From Paracyclopina nana (taxonomy: Eukaryota > Arthropoda > Copepoda > Cyclopoida > Cyclopettidae), in the NCBI GenBank assembly GCA_019096065.1, contig JAGUCH010000003.1, positions 5,456,001-5,520,000 on the forward strand: a DNA stretch of 64,000 nt, in the 5' to 3' direction. Both the position numbers and the translations under genes were made by a program. The notes beneath the pieces were generated by a model. The model ran no database searches. It saw only the letters and a list, made by a program, of their open reading frames with translations, and had not been told where the DNA came from. Positions 20,353 through 35,389 of this stretch are shown in pieces. Positions within the stretch are counted from its first letter, which is position 1; every line of letters starts with the position of its first letter.

Positions 20353-23300
20353 CAGAAATTCCAAGTGCAACAAAAACAACCGAGTTCCATGAGGGGCGAA
20401 CGCAAGAAATTGACTAGTGAAGTGCAAGCCTCGCGAAGACGGAGGAGGAGGAGTGAGATTCGAAGCGCTGCGGCGGACGAAAAGTTGGCGAGCAATTGCC
20501 AACCACAAATTTTAAGCGGGGCCATGACAGCAACAGTTGCTAGCTGTCCAGACCATTTCGGGTTGTTGACTTTTCAACTTGAAACAAGTTTGATAAAGCT
20601 ATGCACAAAGCCTCCTCCCTTATACACCTCTAGCTGCTGTGCAGCCGTGGCTACTTTCCAAGTTGACTGACCTCTGTAATATCCAATAATTCGGCCAGCA
20701 CATTCGCCTTTGTCTCCTAAACATACTACACATATTACTTTTTCGAAGGGGCCAACATGGAGCACAGCAAAACGGGTGTCAATTGCGCTCACAATGGGAT
20801 AATGAGAAGTGTTGCTCATGAAATATCTAGCCAGTATCGGAACCTGTCCAACAACACGATCAAGATCAAACGAATCATCTCAAGCAGTAACAAAAAAGAA
20901 AAAGAAAGAATGGACCAGACCTAGTAACAAGGCCATTCAAACATAACTGCATTCAATAGAGCACAAATCTATACGAAATCCTAAATCTCGTCATCTTCTT
21001 TAAAACGGTGTTATTAATCAAGAGTGCAAGTATTTAGGAAAAGAATAGCCAGAAAACCAGTCAAGCAACAAGCTTAGCAATTTTTAAGTCTAGCCTCTGC
21101 TAAAAAGTGCAACACTAAACATCAATTATCGAAAGCTAGCTTGGTATGGTGCATCTTCTGATTTACTGCATTGACGAGGTTCACCGCTGCTGCATGCTGC
21201 ATGGACGTTTACGAGCTAACCAAAATTGATGTTGTTGTCCCAACACGAAAAAAAAGAGAAATATTTGGACTGCGATTCTTCACAAAGCCAAGACATCCTA
21301 CTTGCAGAATTATGACATGCATCCATTTCCCTAAACCTGTTTTCGCGGTGGAAATCCATCACGGACAGGCCAATGAGTGTGAGAAGAAGATGCTTATCTG
21401 AACCCACCAAATGCCAATATTGAAAAAATGGCAACAGTTTTTCGTCAAATTTTATTTTCCAAAGTCAATGCAATGAAAACAGGCCATTAGTTTCACAGCT
21501 GTAAAAAGCCAAATATGAACTCTAATAGCTGGGGATTTCATGCATGTAGAAACTGCAGCTTTACTTTGTGAAACCACTTCATGCTTGACAATCAATTCAG
21601 CCATAAAAACATGTGTTTTATGAGAGCACCGGCTGCAGTAATAGACATATTTTCTTCTGGGGCTCCAAGTCCAATGACTCTCTGTTTCCTCTCGGCTAGC
21701 GCATGCTTGCCTGTCCAAAACCACTTGTTATTCACAATTAAACGAACTCTCTGCTGTGCCATACTTTTAAAGAGCATGTTTTTGAATCGTGGATGTTAAC
21801 GACCTTTTCATAGAAGCGTAACAGCACTTTGTGGTACATAAAATTGTTGGCAAAAAAATCGCAATGTTTGCTATGGACAGCCTGGTAAAATAAACCTTAC
21901 AATATAGCGAACGCAACACATCCATTAAAAGTTGTCAAGCATCACCCAATTAGTCACAAAACAGTGGTTTCGTCAATATACACAAGGTATACGTATACGC
22001 ACGCGTATAGAAGGGGGATTTCCTGAGAAGCTTTAACGATTTTCGAATGAACAGTTAGTTACCAAATGGTCTGCACAGTGTTTTCTTCAATTTAACTGAA
22101 TAGTTGTCCATTTGGAGAAAGCAATTGCTGCAACACAACATAGAGGGACCCGACTGTGCATGCAATGCAAAATCATCAAAAGTATCAAATAGACATGGAA
22201 AGCCTCTCCGTCTGCTCCAACAGAAGTACTGTACTGTAGTTTAAGGCAGCAAAGAGTTTTCGCTTCGTCATATCCCAAAAGGGTGTAGAACTGTGCGATC
22301 TCATTTGAGCTGCCAAACTTATGAACAACATGTCTAGACATTGCACAGTGGGACTCGATCCCTACCTAGTGGATTATATGCACTAGATGCACTAAATTAC
22401 AGGCTGGAAATCCAGTGTGATGGTGTGTTTTTGGTTCGTATACACACCAAAAATGCAGCTCGGAATAACATACTTTGCAACGCTGCAATAAACCTACTTA
22501 ACAGCTCAACCATAATTCGGAAACAAAGCATATTTGTCAGGTGTGATCACGAAGCTTTACCGATAGGAAATTTTGCAAGAAAGAGCAATCCAAGGGTTTT
22601 AATATTTTCAAATATTTGTTCTTGGTAATTTCCTTTTGAAGAATATTAAGTCGGCTAATTAATTAGACAATAAATGAGCCTAATGCACGTCATGATGACA
22701 GCCATGACTTTGAGTGCATTAATAGCTATTAATTACTGAACCCAACTGAAACTGCCAAGAGCAATTAAAAATGCTATCATTGAATATAGGAGAACACCTA
22801 GCAAATGCGAAAAACTAATGCTAATGAATCATAAGCAACACGTACTTACGCAATTCGGACTTATTTGGTTGTAGATAACCGTCAACCCCAATAAACCAAA
22901 ATATGAGAAAATAAGATGCCAAAACCAATACAATTAAAAAAATTATCTGTTTAAAAGCAACTTTGAGCAGACGCTAAGATTTGACATAACGATTGTTAAG
23001 CAGAAACTAGCAACTGAGGCAAAAACGCTCAACAATCATAATCGAGTCATTATTGGTCAAAAAACTATACATTATCGAGGACTTACCTATGCTTCAGTTC
23101 AACTGGAACAAAATCCAAGGCTCAAAAAAGGAAAAAATAGGCAGGAAAACCCTTGCAAAAAGGCCAGTCTTTGTTCTTTTACAAAAGTAAACAAATGTAA
23201 TTTTTGTATAGCGAGAACAGCGTTACCAGGTAATGCAACCTCGAATTTGGCACTTTTGTGGCGGAAACGCTTGAAAGCCCAATTAATTGTTGGGAAAAAG

Positions 23301-23456
23301 CCACTTTTCAAAATATTGCCACTGATGCATGATTGAGACTGAGGGCAGTAGATGAACATCACACTAAAGTCAGAAACCACATCAAAGTCAATCAAACTGT
23401 TTATTCTCATTTTCGCAAGACTAATTTAAGTCTTTTTTCCCAACTTACGTACAAGC
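20353..23456. other. 3.1-kb stretch without a supported gene
   Basis: Sequence upstream of the Maf-type gene. About 20380-20520 is relatively GC-rich with CpGs and could be its promoter. The rest is AT-rich, and I see no conserved exon on either strand. tttatt at 23400-23405 is a minus-strand AATAAA 52 bp past the TPP2 stop. Confidence 0.4.
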
Positions 23457-26400
23457 TTAGTAAATCTCGAATTCATTTGGGAATCTTGTAGGCAAAGATT
23501 GCCTCGCAAACTTTGCACAATGACTCCAATCTAACTCATCAAAATATTGAATAACTTTTTGTTCTAATTCCAAATTGTTCGGCTTGCCCTCCAAAGAGTG
23601 GATCGCAAGCTTGATGGCTCTCGCAAAATGGCTCAGTCTTTCTGCATGCATGATGGCAAAAGTGATGACCTTCGAGTCGGTGATTTCTGTAAACTTGAGC
23701 AGCCTGAACAACACCTCAGTGGCTGCTTCAACTTTCCCAACTGCGCACAGAGCAATGCCTTTTTTAGCCATGGCTTCAATGAAAATGGCCTTATTTTTCT
23801 CTATGTCTTTCCTAGCCTCATTTGCTTCTTGTCTGGCGTCAAACTTGGTCCCCATAAAAAGCAAAATCTCTTCCTCTTTCACCAGCTCCTGAATTTGGTT
23901 GGCCAAGTCCACAACCTCTGGAGCTGCCTTCTGAGCTGCAGAGTCGATATCCAGTTTTTTGTCAATGTTAAAGGCTGAAAAGTTCAATTAGTCATTATGA
24001 ATAACAAAATTGAATTGCATTTGGCAATAGGTAACGTACATGAAATCCTCGCGAGCCGAATCTGAGCCTGATGAGCAGTCTCTTCTCCCTTTAGACTTTC
24101 AAATAGCTGCGTGGCCTCTTCAGAGTAAGGATCCATTTTTGCCAACCAACTAATCTTGGTGTCAATCAGAGTTTCAGCGAGACTCGATTCTTTTTTCGTA
24201 GCACTCGCCTTAGCCTTATCCCTTTTAATGGGGTTCTCATTGAGGACGTATTTCAAGGTGTGCGTTTCGGCCTTCTTCCTGGAGTCGTCTTTGGAAAGCG
24301 TCACATTACCTAAGAGGTAGTAGCCCACGGTGGGATTTTTAAGCAGCTTTTCATTGACAACGGGCGTCGTCAAAAATACGGGAACAGAGGCCCCTTTGGG
24401 GACATGAACAACCGAGAGCTTTTTGCCGGCTATGGTAGCTTGGGACACCGAACCATATGCGTCAACGTTTACAGTAGATGGTAGCTTCGAGGTTATTGTC
24501 AGTGGCAGATCCACAAGTTTGTCCAGTACTTCCCTTTGGTCATGACGCACATAAGCTTTGAGCACGTAATCATCTTTTTCGGCCTTAAATGGCCACCGTG
24601 AGGCAAACGCGTCACCGCAGCTTACGAATTGCTTGTGAGAGTTGTAGGCTATCCAAAACTGGGAAATAAACTCAGATTCGTAGAGCATGTCAGACAACAG
24701 GGTCAGGTTTGGTGTAATTTCCGAGCTCTTTGATAGGCTGAAATTATAGGTCAGTTGAAGCTCCAATGCAGTCCTGTTTCTTGGTAGAGTATCTCGTTCT
24801 CCGAGGGCAATAATTTTGGACTCAACAGGTCGGTAATTTTGAACGAGTGATTTCAGCTTAGCCTCAACTTGCATTTCTTCTGAATGAAGGGCTGACCGAA
24901 CATCGACTCGCTTGTACCCGTCAGAGCCATGGAAGACAATTTCTTTTGATCCAGTACTTAGGCCATAAAATGTGACAATATAGGATGCCTTCACTGATCC
25001 AAGATTGGCCCACCATTTTGCTAAACAGACTTCAAGCACATAACCACCTGCAAGGTAAAAAAAGTATAAGCAAAAAACACGTTGCAATTTCATTCAGTGG
25101 CTCACCTTCTACGCTGAAGCCATATGTCCAGTCTTCATGCTCAGCTAGAGAAAACATTTTCATCTGTTCAACCTGCTGAACAGACTTCTTCGGTAGGAGC
25201 TGGACTGTGTGCAGCAAAAACTTGCCAGTAGCAGCTTTTTCTTCAGACCTGACAGTAATCGAGGCCCAAGTAGCCTCTTTTGGAACCTTGATAAAATGTC
25301 TCTTTATCTCTCCTGGCCCAAAAACTACATTGCTATGCTCAACAGCTGGCCTGGGCTCATCCCTCATTTTTTCACTCTTGATAACGGTGATGGGGATCTC
25401 AAAGATGGGCCCCTTGGTGGGGTTCTTCATGTCATAAGCGTTCACGAAAGCAGAATGAACTCCCGGCTCCAGCCCTGTGGGGTCAACATGGACCAAAAAG
25501 TTTCTCGGCGAGTACATTAAATCCAGATGCTTTGGATGTTTCACCCACGCAGCAGAGCACCCCAAAGAGATCCTCAAGTTGAAGCCAACTTTTTCCTCGT
25601 TGGTTCGCTCCACATCGTTCAAGAAAATGGGCTCGATTTTAACTGGCACTTCAACCGACTTATCGTCGTTAAAGTCCCTCAAGTGAATGCCCTTGGAACT
25701 GCTATAGCATGTGACAGCAAATCTGATTGGAACGTCTTCTTCCTTGTGGAATGCCAGCAAATGATCAAATGCAGGCTCAACTTGCAAAAGGCCGTGACCT
25801 TGAGCAAAAGGACACACGTGATTCAAATACTTGGCAGTATTGGTAATTGCCCTCTTAATGAAAAATGGACTGAACTCAATCGACCCTTGCTTGAGTCCCG
25901 ATATCAAAAGAGCTAACGCTCCACAAGCATGAGGACTAGCCATGGATGTCCCATTCATCAATTGGGTGCCTCGGTTAGTAAACTTAGGCACCGAAGTTAT
26001 GGCACCTCCGGGAGCACATATGGACACGCCCCTGTCTCCGTCCATGGTGGGACCTCTTGATGTCCAAGTGTATGTGGTTCCAGGCAGCTTTTCTCTAGCC
26101 GAGTACATCGCCATCATCATTTCAGGAGAGACATAGGCTCCAATTCCAATCATGCTGTTCATGAATATGTCTGGGGGAGAGCCCACAGTCGACAAGGCTG
26201 GCCCAGCATTGCCAGCTGAGACGACCCATGTGACCCCGTACTTGTTGATAACCTCACTAATCATTTCTCCAATTTTCCCAGCATTAGACCAATGACTGTG
26301 CTCGCCATAGGACATATTGATCAGATCGACAGGAAGGCCTTTTTCTTTGCGCTGCATGATGTAGGTCATTGCTCTGTAGAGGCCAGGTCCAGTTTCCATG

Positions 26401-27479
26401 GAACCCAAACGCCCATCTCCGATGCAAATGGAAATAATTTGAGCTCCTGGCGCAAGTCCATTTTTTTCTGGTGCATCAGGAAAGTTTGCAGAAGCGATTG
26501 ATGCTACGTGGGTACCATGACTTGAACACAAGCTAACAATTTCAACTATGTCACCGTTCTCGTAGACATTGACGTTCACATTGAGGCAGTCTTCTTTGGT
26601 CAATGCTCCATACTCTTGAGCAACAGAAAAAGGCCTGAAATTATCATTTCGATCATTTTTGTGCATACACAAGTTGACGAGTACTATTATTACCTCAGCT
26701 TCAAGGCATTAGCAAGATTGCCATCATCGGTGTTATCAATGATGACATTCCAGTGTTCACCATCAAAGTAGCTCACTACATCAAAAGTGGGACCAACATC
26801 GGCATCAGCTCCCGATAAACTGGAGCTCAATCCGTTGTTCGTCTTCATTTTCTTGTCCATTTGCATCAGTAGATCAAGCCCTGCGTCCAAGTTGTCCTTG
26901 GCAAGTTTGTCAATGCCCGTGACCACCTCGCCGCTCTTGGCAGCTTCAAAAGCTTCAATATTATTGGTTACCTTGGCCACGTTCTTTTTCTGGTCAGGAT
27001 CCCAAAGACGCTCAATGCGTTCCTTTTGCATACGATCCTCAAGGACCTTCGGGTACAGAGAAAAGAGACGCTTCTTGCCAACTCGAAACTTGTTCCCGTC
27101 CACATTTGCATTTACAATGCCCTCTGTAAGTGTCAGCGTTTTGCCAGTCAGTCCTACAATCTTGCTATCCACAGCTTCAGCAAATTTAGTCATGTTGACA
27201 TCTCCAGACCCAGAAGCATCAATACTTTCGATTATTTTGGGCTTGCCATCGGAGGTGACTTGAAGTCCTCCGGCGCCAGGGTCAATCCCTAAAAATGAAA
27301 GGAGTGAACGGCAAAAATTAAGCCTGCGGGTTGTAGGTCCAACCTGAGTCAAGAATTGCAATCACAGTTCCACGTCCATCATAGTCGGGATACTTGTTCA
27401 GAAACGCGGCTGCACCTGTCTCGATTCGAGGCTGGAGGGCCCAAACAGGAAATTCCTCTAGCACTTCATTTTTGGCCAT
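23457..27479 (-). CDS. TPP2: Tripeptidyl-peptidase II
   Basis: Giant cytosolic subtilisin-like serine protease that releases tripeptides from proteasome products. Five exons, 27344-27479, 26694-27288, 25106-26634, 24040-25047 and 23457-23974, join in phase to 1261 aa, close to the animal norm. The start is [15 protein letters not shown] at 27479. The catalytic triad is visible: Asp44 in VIAILDSG, His283 in [10 protein letters not shown] and Ser474 in [12 protein letters not shown], with oxyanion Asn386 in SAGNAG. Exon 2 carries the insert between Asp and His that is typical of TPP2. The intron after exon 1 is 55 bp. A hAT-like MITE lies 70 bp upstream of the start codon. Confidence 0.95.
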
Positions 27480-27540
27480 TTTGCCCAACGTATTTGCCAA
27501 GCTAGTCAATCGTGTACAGTCTAGACAGACTATACGAGAA

Positions 27541-27999
27541 CTGAGAGGCAGGGTGACCAGAAAATTTGAGTGGGTTGTAGCCAGATTTTCCCCTAAAATA
27601 GCCACGTTTGGCTATCTCAGAAAAATTGCTCAAAATAGCCACAAATTGGTAAAAAATAGCCACATTTTTATGAATTTTCGAGATAATATTAGTTATCATG
27701 AAAAAATTTACCGTTTTTGGGAATTGTTGTGGATGAAATCAAGTATTTAATTATGATTTTCTTCTTATAATGATGGCAAAAGATTTCTAAAAAAGTCAGC
27801 CATTTTTGCAAATTTCATTTTTTCCCTGCTTTTTTGATGATTTTCAAGCGTTTATTAAGTGAAAATATCCAATTTTCGGACTTTTCAAAAATAGCCACAA
27901 ATGGCTATGGCTATTCGGACTAAATTTCCGTAGCCACACACGGGTCAAAAATAGCCACTTTGGCTATAAATAGCCACATCTGGTCACCCTGCTGAGAGG
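27541..27999. mobile_element. hAT-type MITE with 8-bp target duplication (CTGAGAGG)
   Basis: The element spans 27549-27991 (443 bp) and begins CAGGGTGACCAGA. It ends with the exact reverse complement TCTGGTCACCCTG. CTGAGAGG flanks it at 27541-27548 and 27992-27999. TIRs starting CAGGG plus an 8-bp duplication are diagnostic of hAT elements. There is no transposase frame. The interior repeats AATAGCCAC about six times and includes inverse copies (GGCTAT). Confidence 0.9.
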
Positions 28000-28490
28000 G
28001 GTCAACGATGAGGTGACACAATTCAGTTGTTTACCACTACTAGCAATGACAGATCAAGTCATCAGGTCGATCTGACATATGCTCTCTTTCAGCACAATGT
28101 AACTAATTTTTATCAGCATATGTGCCTAAGAAGTTGCGAATCATAGTTAGGCTGGAGCGATTTTACCGGTTTAGCGTATCCGTATCATATGACGTTCCTT
28201 ATTCGTTTTAAAAGATTTATAGGAAAAAATCATTTAAGCAGGCTTGAATTTATACTGAAAGGCCAATTGCTGATTTGCCCTTTTTAAAAAACGCGTTTAC
28301 GCAACAAAAGTGCGGTTATTACAGATTTATGAAGCAATGCAACAGTTACAAAATTAACAAAGCATTGGTATAGATAAGAACACCAACATATAATTTATTT
28401 TTGCAGGTTAAACAATCTATGTCTATGTCGAGTCGAACTGACAATAATACTGTTACTACTCAACCATTTTGAGTATACATATAAGCCTCC
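28000..28490. other. Gene-free stretch between TPP2 5' flank and PLC-gamma 3' end
   Basis: No exon is seen. tttatt at 28394-28399 reads AATAAA on the minus strand about 95 bp past the PLC-gamma stop. Confidence 0.4.
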
Positions 28491-31400
28491 TCAAGGTTTC
28501 AGTAGCTTCATAACTTCGGTCTCCTTCTCTTGAGCTTCTTCATGCAGTCGTGATGCTTGGGCATCATCACCAAGAACTTCTGACAATTCCGATTGCATGA
28601 TCAGAGCATGCGCACTTTCCCTTAACTCGGTAATTTTTCGGCCTGCCAACTTGGACTTGCTAGTCACTGCCAGGCGAATAAGCAAAGCTGCAAATAGTAT
28701 GCTAGTTAAGTATTAGCTAAGGGAATGGCTAAAATTGTTACGTACCGGAAAGCTCGAGATCTTCGCTATACGCGTTTTTCAAAGGGACAGACCTATAACC
28801 TGACCGTAGGCATCTCACAGGAATTGTATACTGCCCAATAAAATTAGAGTCTCCAAAGATGTCAACATCGTAAATGACGAAACGCATCAGCGCCAAGTCA
28901 GGGCAAAAAATCTGGAAATCGTATCTATCGTTCCAAATAGGATTGAAACCGTTGTCATGGATGGTCTTGGTCTTAAACTTTGCAGCGTCGCATTCGGCGC
29001 CACATATTTCCACTTCCACATAAGGTGAGACGATTCCTCGCCCTGATTTACGGCTCAAATACCGAGCTGCCATCACTTGAACACCTATGATAACGTTTCG
29101 TTGAACACGTCTTGCTTTTATGAAATGAACCAGTAATTGAATTTACCAATCAGAATGGTGTCGGAGGATGGCACAGTTGATTGGTCGTTTGGAATGTATT
29201 TTGGGTCAAACATGAATTCTGGTCTAAGCACATATCCACAGCCTCCATTTTGCATGAATTTGGCTTGGTTCAACTGCATTGGCTTGTCTCCAGTCTGAAA
29301 ATTGAGAGCTGCCATCTGAGAGCCACAGTTCCACATAGGCATAGGGTTGTAATTGGCAGAGTCTACCCGCTGTGCTTTTGGATAAACTCTGCTCAATTGA
29401 ATCTCGTGATACCATAGAAACATTTGGCTATTTTCCACCGAGGAGAGCATTAGCTTTTCTGCCTTAGTTTCAGGAAATGAGGACATTTCAGTATGGTTTC
29501 GGGTCTCTCGCTTCAAATTCCTAAATAAAAGCCGATAAATTAATTAGGCAGATTGCTTATAAGTCAAGGCTCACTTTTCGTAATTGAAGACGACTGAGCG
29601 GCAATAAACGACCAAATTTGACAGCTCTCGTGCAATCCGCAAAGCTCGCTCTTTTTTCCGATTGTTCTCCTCCCTGAATGAGGCAGTTTGGCCAGTGTCC
29701 CGAATTTTAGCCGCCCATTCCAAGGCCTCGCCTTTAGTGGCAGCTGCCACCTCGAAGTCAGACCTAGTCATTGGATTCGCGATGCGAATAATCCATTCTA
29801 ATCCTTGGGTACCAAAGTTGTTATCTGGATTTTCACGGATTTCCACTGTCACGCCAATTATGTCAAAACTGCCTTTTTGCATGTCACCCAACGGCATCAA
29901 GTCAGCATTTGGGCCACCGTCCTCGTTGTCAAGTGCATCGTTTGATGGCTCAATTTCCATGACAAAGTTGGCTGGAAACCAGTGCTGCTTTCTTCCTCTG
30001 TAATCGCCTTTCCACCACCCCACATCCTTTTTCTGAATGTTAGTGATAATGCAGTTTTTCACCAACGTCAGCTCGTCATCTCTCTGTGCAGAGTAGTCAT
30101 ACAAAGCACGAGCTCTCAAGTTGTTTGTGCTGGAGGGATCAGTGTATCCAGACTCGGGCAAATAAGCCTCGTCAAGTTCAGAGCTCCCATTGGTTCTTTG
30201 CCTGGAAAGCATATCCTCATTCACTGCAAGCTTGAGGCAAACCTTCCGGTAAAGGGGGTGCTTTTCGAAGTAGGCCACGAGATCGACCAACGATTCAAAT
30301 TGCACCATTCCAATCACATACAAACGACCCTCTTGCTTGATGAGGCAATGCTTGATTTTTCTTTCGGCTCTAAACGTGATTGCAAATGACCCTGTCACCC
30401 TCTCGCCTGGTCTCACCAAAAAAGCACCATCGATCGAGATTTTAGAGAGCATGTTTTCAGCCTGATGCCTGCTACAGTTTGAGTGAAACCATGGCTTGCC
30501 TTCGTGAGGGTTTTGAGGCGGTACGGGACGGCCAAGAACTATGTTGAATTTGGCAGACCTCAAGGGGTGAGTTTGATAGTGACTTATCAATGAGAAAAGC
30601 GAGTCAAAGTACACCTTGAAAATGAATTACTCGTCATAAATGTTTAAACGAAAGCCTTTAAAAGTGTTACCTGATCAATGAGATAATAGCGTACTGTCCC
30701 ATTTTCCAATTGGCGATCTCTGATTGGGACATGGTGGACCTCACCTTTACGTAAGAAGCTGAGGCTGTATGCACCGACGAACGTTTCACTGGGCCTGACA
30801 AGAAAAGTGCCGTCGCCAAGGTGAGCATGCTTCTTGATCAACTCCACGGCGACACTTCTACCATTTTGCACTATTCTGTGGAACCAAGGCTCGGAGAAAT
30901 GAAGCTCGGACTGATCAGAGCCACCGTTGGGCTTGACGATGCCCCCACCACTTTGAGATGAATGCGTTGACATATTAGAGGGGCGCATGAATGAGGACGC
31001 TTGGCCTTCATCCTCGTCTTCCTCGTCATTCTCGAGGTCGTTTTGGCACGCTTCGGAGTAGTACATTTTAGACTCGGTTAGCACGAAAAAATGGGGCCGC
31101 CATTCGAAAAGCTCACTATCTCGCACATATAGGATACCATTTTTCACCGAGGATGCAATGTCGAAATCTTGTCTATAAGGAAAATTTTTGTTATAACCTC
31201 TTACTTAATTACGTCAACATACCTGTTGTTGGTTTCATTGTTGGACAATATTTCCCCCTCTCCATCAGGCAGCTTTTTGTGCTTGAGGAGGATTTTTCGC
31301 TTAAGCTGATGGGGCGATGGTAGCTTGGTCTCGTTTTTGTCCAGTGGCATCGAGACAAGCATATCACCGAAAACCTCTTGAAATTGCGTGGCCATTATCC

Positions 31401-32703
31401 TCTGCTGTAACAGTGAGCAATGGTCCTCAATCGATAGAATCACCGGGTATTCGGAAGCGACAAAAGCATGCTCTTTGATGGTCTCAATGACATCCCTGAA
31501 TCTTATTTTGGTCGTGAGCGTATGTCCGTGGTAAATTAGGGGTCCGCCAGCACTTCCATCTGGACCATCCCAGCAGTCAAGCTCGACAGAACGACAACCC
31601 ATTCTAAGACATCTTGCATAGGCCTCAACTGAGCTTTCACTTTGGATTTGATCCCCAGTCAAGTAGGTGTTGTGTGAGGATGAAATCCAATAATGTGACA
31701 GCGGCCGAGTCATGTCCTGAGTAGTTTTGTTGGCATGGCTATTAGCATCAAACAATTCGTTCTCCTTGGAGAACAACCAATCCAGAAATTCTGACAGGGT
31801 GAAGTATGGCTCCTCAACATCTCTCGCAGGGTCCTGCAAAAAGTTGCGCATTTTTCTTGCGGCTTCCGATGCATCAATTTCCTCGTTTTGCTCAGTCTTC
31901 AAGAACTCTGTGAATTCAGCAAGGCTAACTCGTTTTCCATCTCGGACACAGTATTTGCCGAAGGTGTCTTTAAAAACAGACTTGTTTTCAAGTAGCAGTT
32001 CTTGCAAAATTCCACAGAAGTCATCAAATCCGATTTCGCCAGTGTTGATTTTGTCGTATTTGACAAATTTGTCGCGCAGTACATTGTTGGCAACTTTGCA
32101 ATTGATTTTGGCCATGAATTTCTTAAGCTCGGGCAAGCCAATTGTGCCTTCTTTTCCGGTCAGGGATTCCATTTCATAGAATCCCTTGCGAAACCAACGC
32201 TCCTGGTGGAGCTTGTACGAGGCTGACCTCACATCCTCAACCAGATATTTCAGTCCTTTCACCCATTGCTCGCACTCGCTCTCAGACAGCGCAACGACTG
32301 ACAAGGTTTTGAGGTTGAAATCTGAACCATAAAAGACCACAAACGCTTTGTCCATAGTAGATTTAGCAACCTCGGGTGCAGCAGATGGGAGCCATTTGTC
32401 AAATTCGCTACAAAATAAAAATGAAAAAATTGCATCAAAAAATAATGTAAAATAAGTATCTTACCGAGACGCTTTACTTTTCCTCACTTCTTTGATTTCC
32501 CGTATGTCGACAGCACCTTCAAACAAGTTTCTCGTGTTGATGGCTTTGTACCAAACGACGAGCATTGTTTCTCTGCGCACCGACAACATTCGTTTTTCGG
32601 ACTTTTTCTTGAAGTAGTACTTCGTGATGACAGAACCACGTTCAAGGTTGCCAATGACTTGTTCGCGTTCCGTTAGGAACCCGGACTCAAGTTGAGGCGA
32701 CAT
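28491..32703 (-). CDS. PLCG: Phospholipase C gamma
   Basis: Receptor-tyrosine-kinase effector that cleaves PIP2 to IP3 and diacylglycerol at the plasma membrane. Seven exons, 32465-32703, 31223-32407, 30671-31172, 29575-30614, 29147-29520, 28746-29084 and 28491-28687, join in phase to 1291 aa. Order of domains: N-terminal PH, EF-hands, catalytic X box ([37 protein letters not shown]), split PH ([19 protein letters not shown]), nSH2 ([20 protein letters not shown]), cSH2 ([23 protein letters not shown]), SH3 ([17 protein letters not shown]), second half of the split PH, Y box and C2 ([28 protein letters not shown]). The start is MSPQLESGF; an upstream in-frame TTG was not used. Orthologue of Drosophila small wing. 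Confidence 0.96.
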
Positions 32704-34138
<1,435 letters not shown>

Positions 34139-34171
34139 TAATGAAATAATATGGCAAAGCTACATTTAAGT

Positions 34172-35044
34172 TTAAAGGTATTTTGATTGACCTGATGAGA
34201 ATCTACTACCCAAGTCTGAGGATTTTTTGAGCAAAGCTTGTTTCCGCGCATCGTCGAATCTGTTGGCCTGCAAGTCAAGGTCTCTGTCAAATGGCCGTCT
34301 CTCTTTGGGCTGATCCTTTTCTTTTTTCTTCAGCTTTTTGCTATGCTGTTCCATCAGTGATTCTGTCCCCCTCTTTTTGCTCAATTCCTGCGACACTTTG
34401 TCCATTTCTTCGTCCCGTTTCAGGGTTGCCATGTAGGCTAATACATCCTCGTCCTGGCTATGATCGACATCGTTATCGGCTGAAATTCCAGCTGCTCTCT
34501 TTGCTCTGTCTTCAGGAGTTTCCGTCCAGGATCTGTCCTGTTTGGCTTTGGGATTTGTACTTTTGCTAAATGTTCTGGGGCCGAGGCCGAAATTTTTGGC
34601 CTTGGTCGTCGGTAGCTCGAGCATCCATGCTTCTCTTTTAGGCTCTTCAACAACGTGCTTTCCATCTAGTTTGTCTCTCATTTTTTGAGCTCTGGCTTCA
34701 AAGCTTTTGACTATGGCCTCAGCCTCTGTGATCTCCTCTCCAGGTTTTGGAGGTACAGGGCCAACCACAACATCATCGTCCTCGTCGCTTGACTGATTGC
34801 CGACACTAAACGGTAACTGAGGGCCAATATTGGAGGATAACTTGGACGTTGATGGAAGCGTAGGTCCAAAAATGTCGCCTTCTTCCTCAGAATCGGCATT
34901 ACCAGCACTAGGCAAATGAGGACCAATTGGTTTTGGACCTCTGCAAGCAACGGAAGGGAGCTTGGGACCATCCTCATCTGATTCGGAGTCAGAGGGGATG
35001 TTTGGCTTTTGTAAATGAGGAGGCAATTGAGGTCCGTAGCTCAT
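34172..35044 (-). CDS. GPALPP1: GPALPP motifs-containing protein 1
   Basis: Single-exon frame of 290 aa from ATG 35044. The N-terminal half repeats the family motif in variant form (GPQLPPH, GPKLPS, GPHLPS, GPTLPS, GPQLPF) separated by acidic Ser/Asp/Glu stretches. The C-terminal half is charged and Lys-rich with REAWMLELPT and RTFSKS, the conserved DUF3752 region. Molecular role is unknown; the composition suggests a nuclear protein. Confidence 0.9.
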   Translation of the reverse strand: MSYGPQLPPHLQKPNIPSDSESDEDGPKLPSVACRGPKPIGPHLPSAGNADSEEEGDIFGPTLPSTSKLSSNIGPQLPFSVGNQSSDEDDDVVVGPVPPKPGEEITEAEAIVKSFEARAQKMRDKLDGKHVVEEPKREAWMLELPTTKAKNFGLGPRTFSKSTNPKAKQDRSWTETPEDRAKRAAGISADNDVDHSQDEDVLAYMATLKRDEEMDKVSQELSKKRGTESLMEQHSKKLKKKEKDQPKERRPFDRDLDLQANRFDDARKQALLKKSSDLGSRFSSGQSKYL

Positions 35045-35389
35045 TTCGGCAATAATGGCTTTTGGCAGTCTTGCTAAATTCTTGCTTTAGTAATTTTTTT
35101 TGTTATCCTTTTTGTTAAACTTGCTTAATTTAGATTGATCGAATTCTGCGTCAACCCAAGTTATAGTAGGAATTGTCAGCTTCAAATCGGAACAATTGGC
35201 CAATACTAGGATACATTTTTAAATGAAATTGATTTTCATACATTGAAAGGTAGTTTTATGCGGTCAGCGTAACAATTAACAACAATTTAAGTACTCTAAG
35301 AGATATGAAATAGGAATGATATGGTCTAAAAAATACTACCTCGGCTACTAAGTAAAAGCACAATATTTACATCAGTACATCAGCTTACA
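35045..35389. promoter_or_regulatory. Divergent intergenic region, GPALPP1 / PUR-like gene
   Basis: 345 bp between opposite start codons, AT-rich. A promoter role is inferred from position only. Confidence 0.3.

Noticed and set aside
20194-20670. 158-aa plus-strand frame in the Maf upstream region
   Set aside because: No family similarity, low-complexity Arg/Lys run, and it overlaps the candidate Maf first exon and promoter on the other strand.
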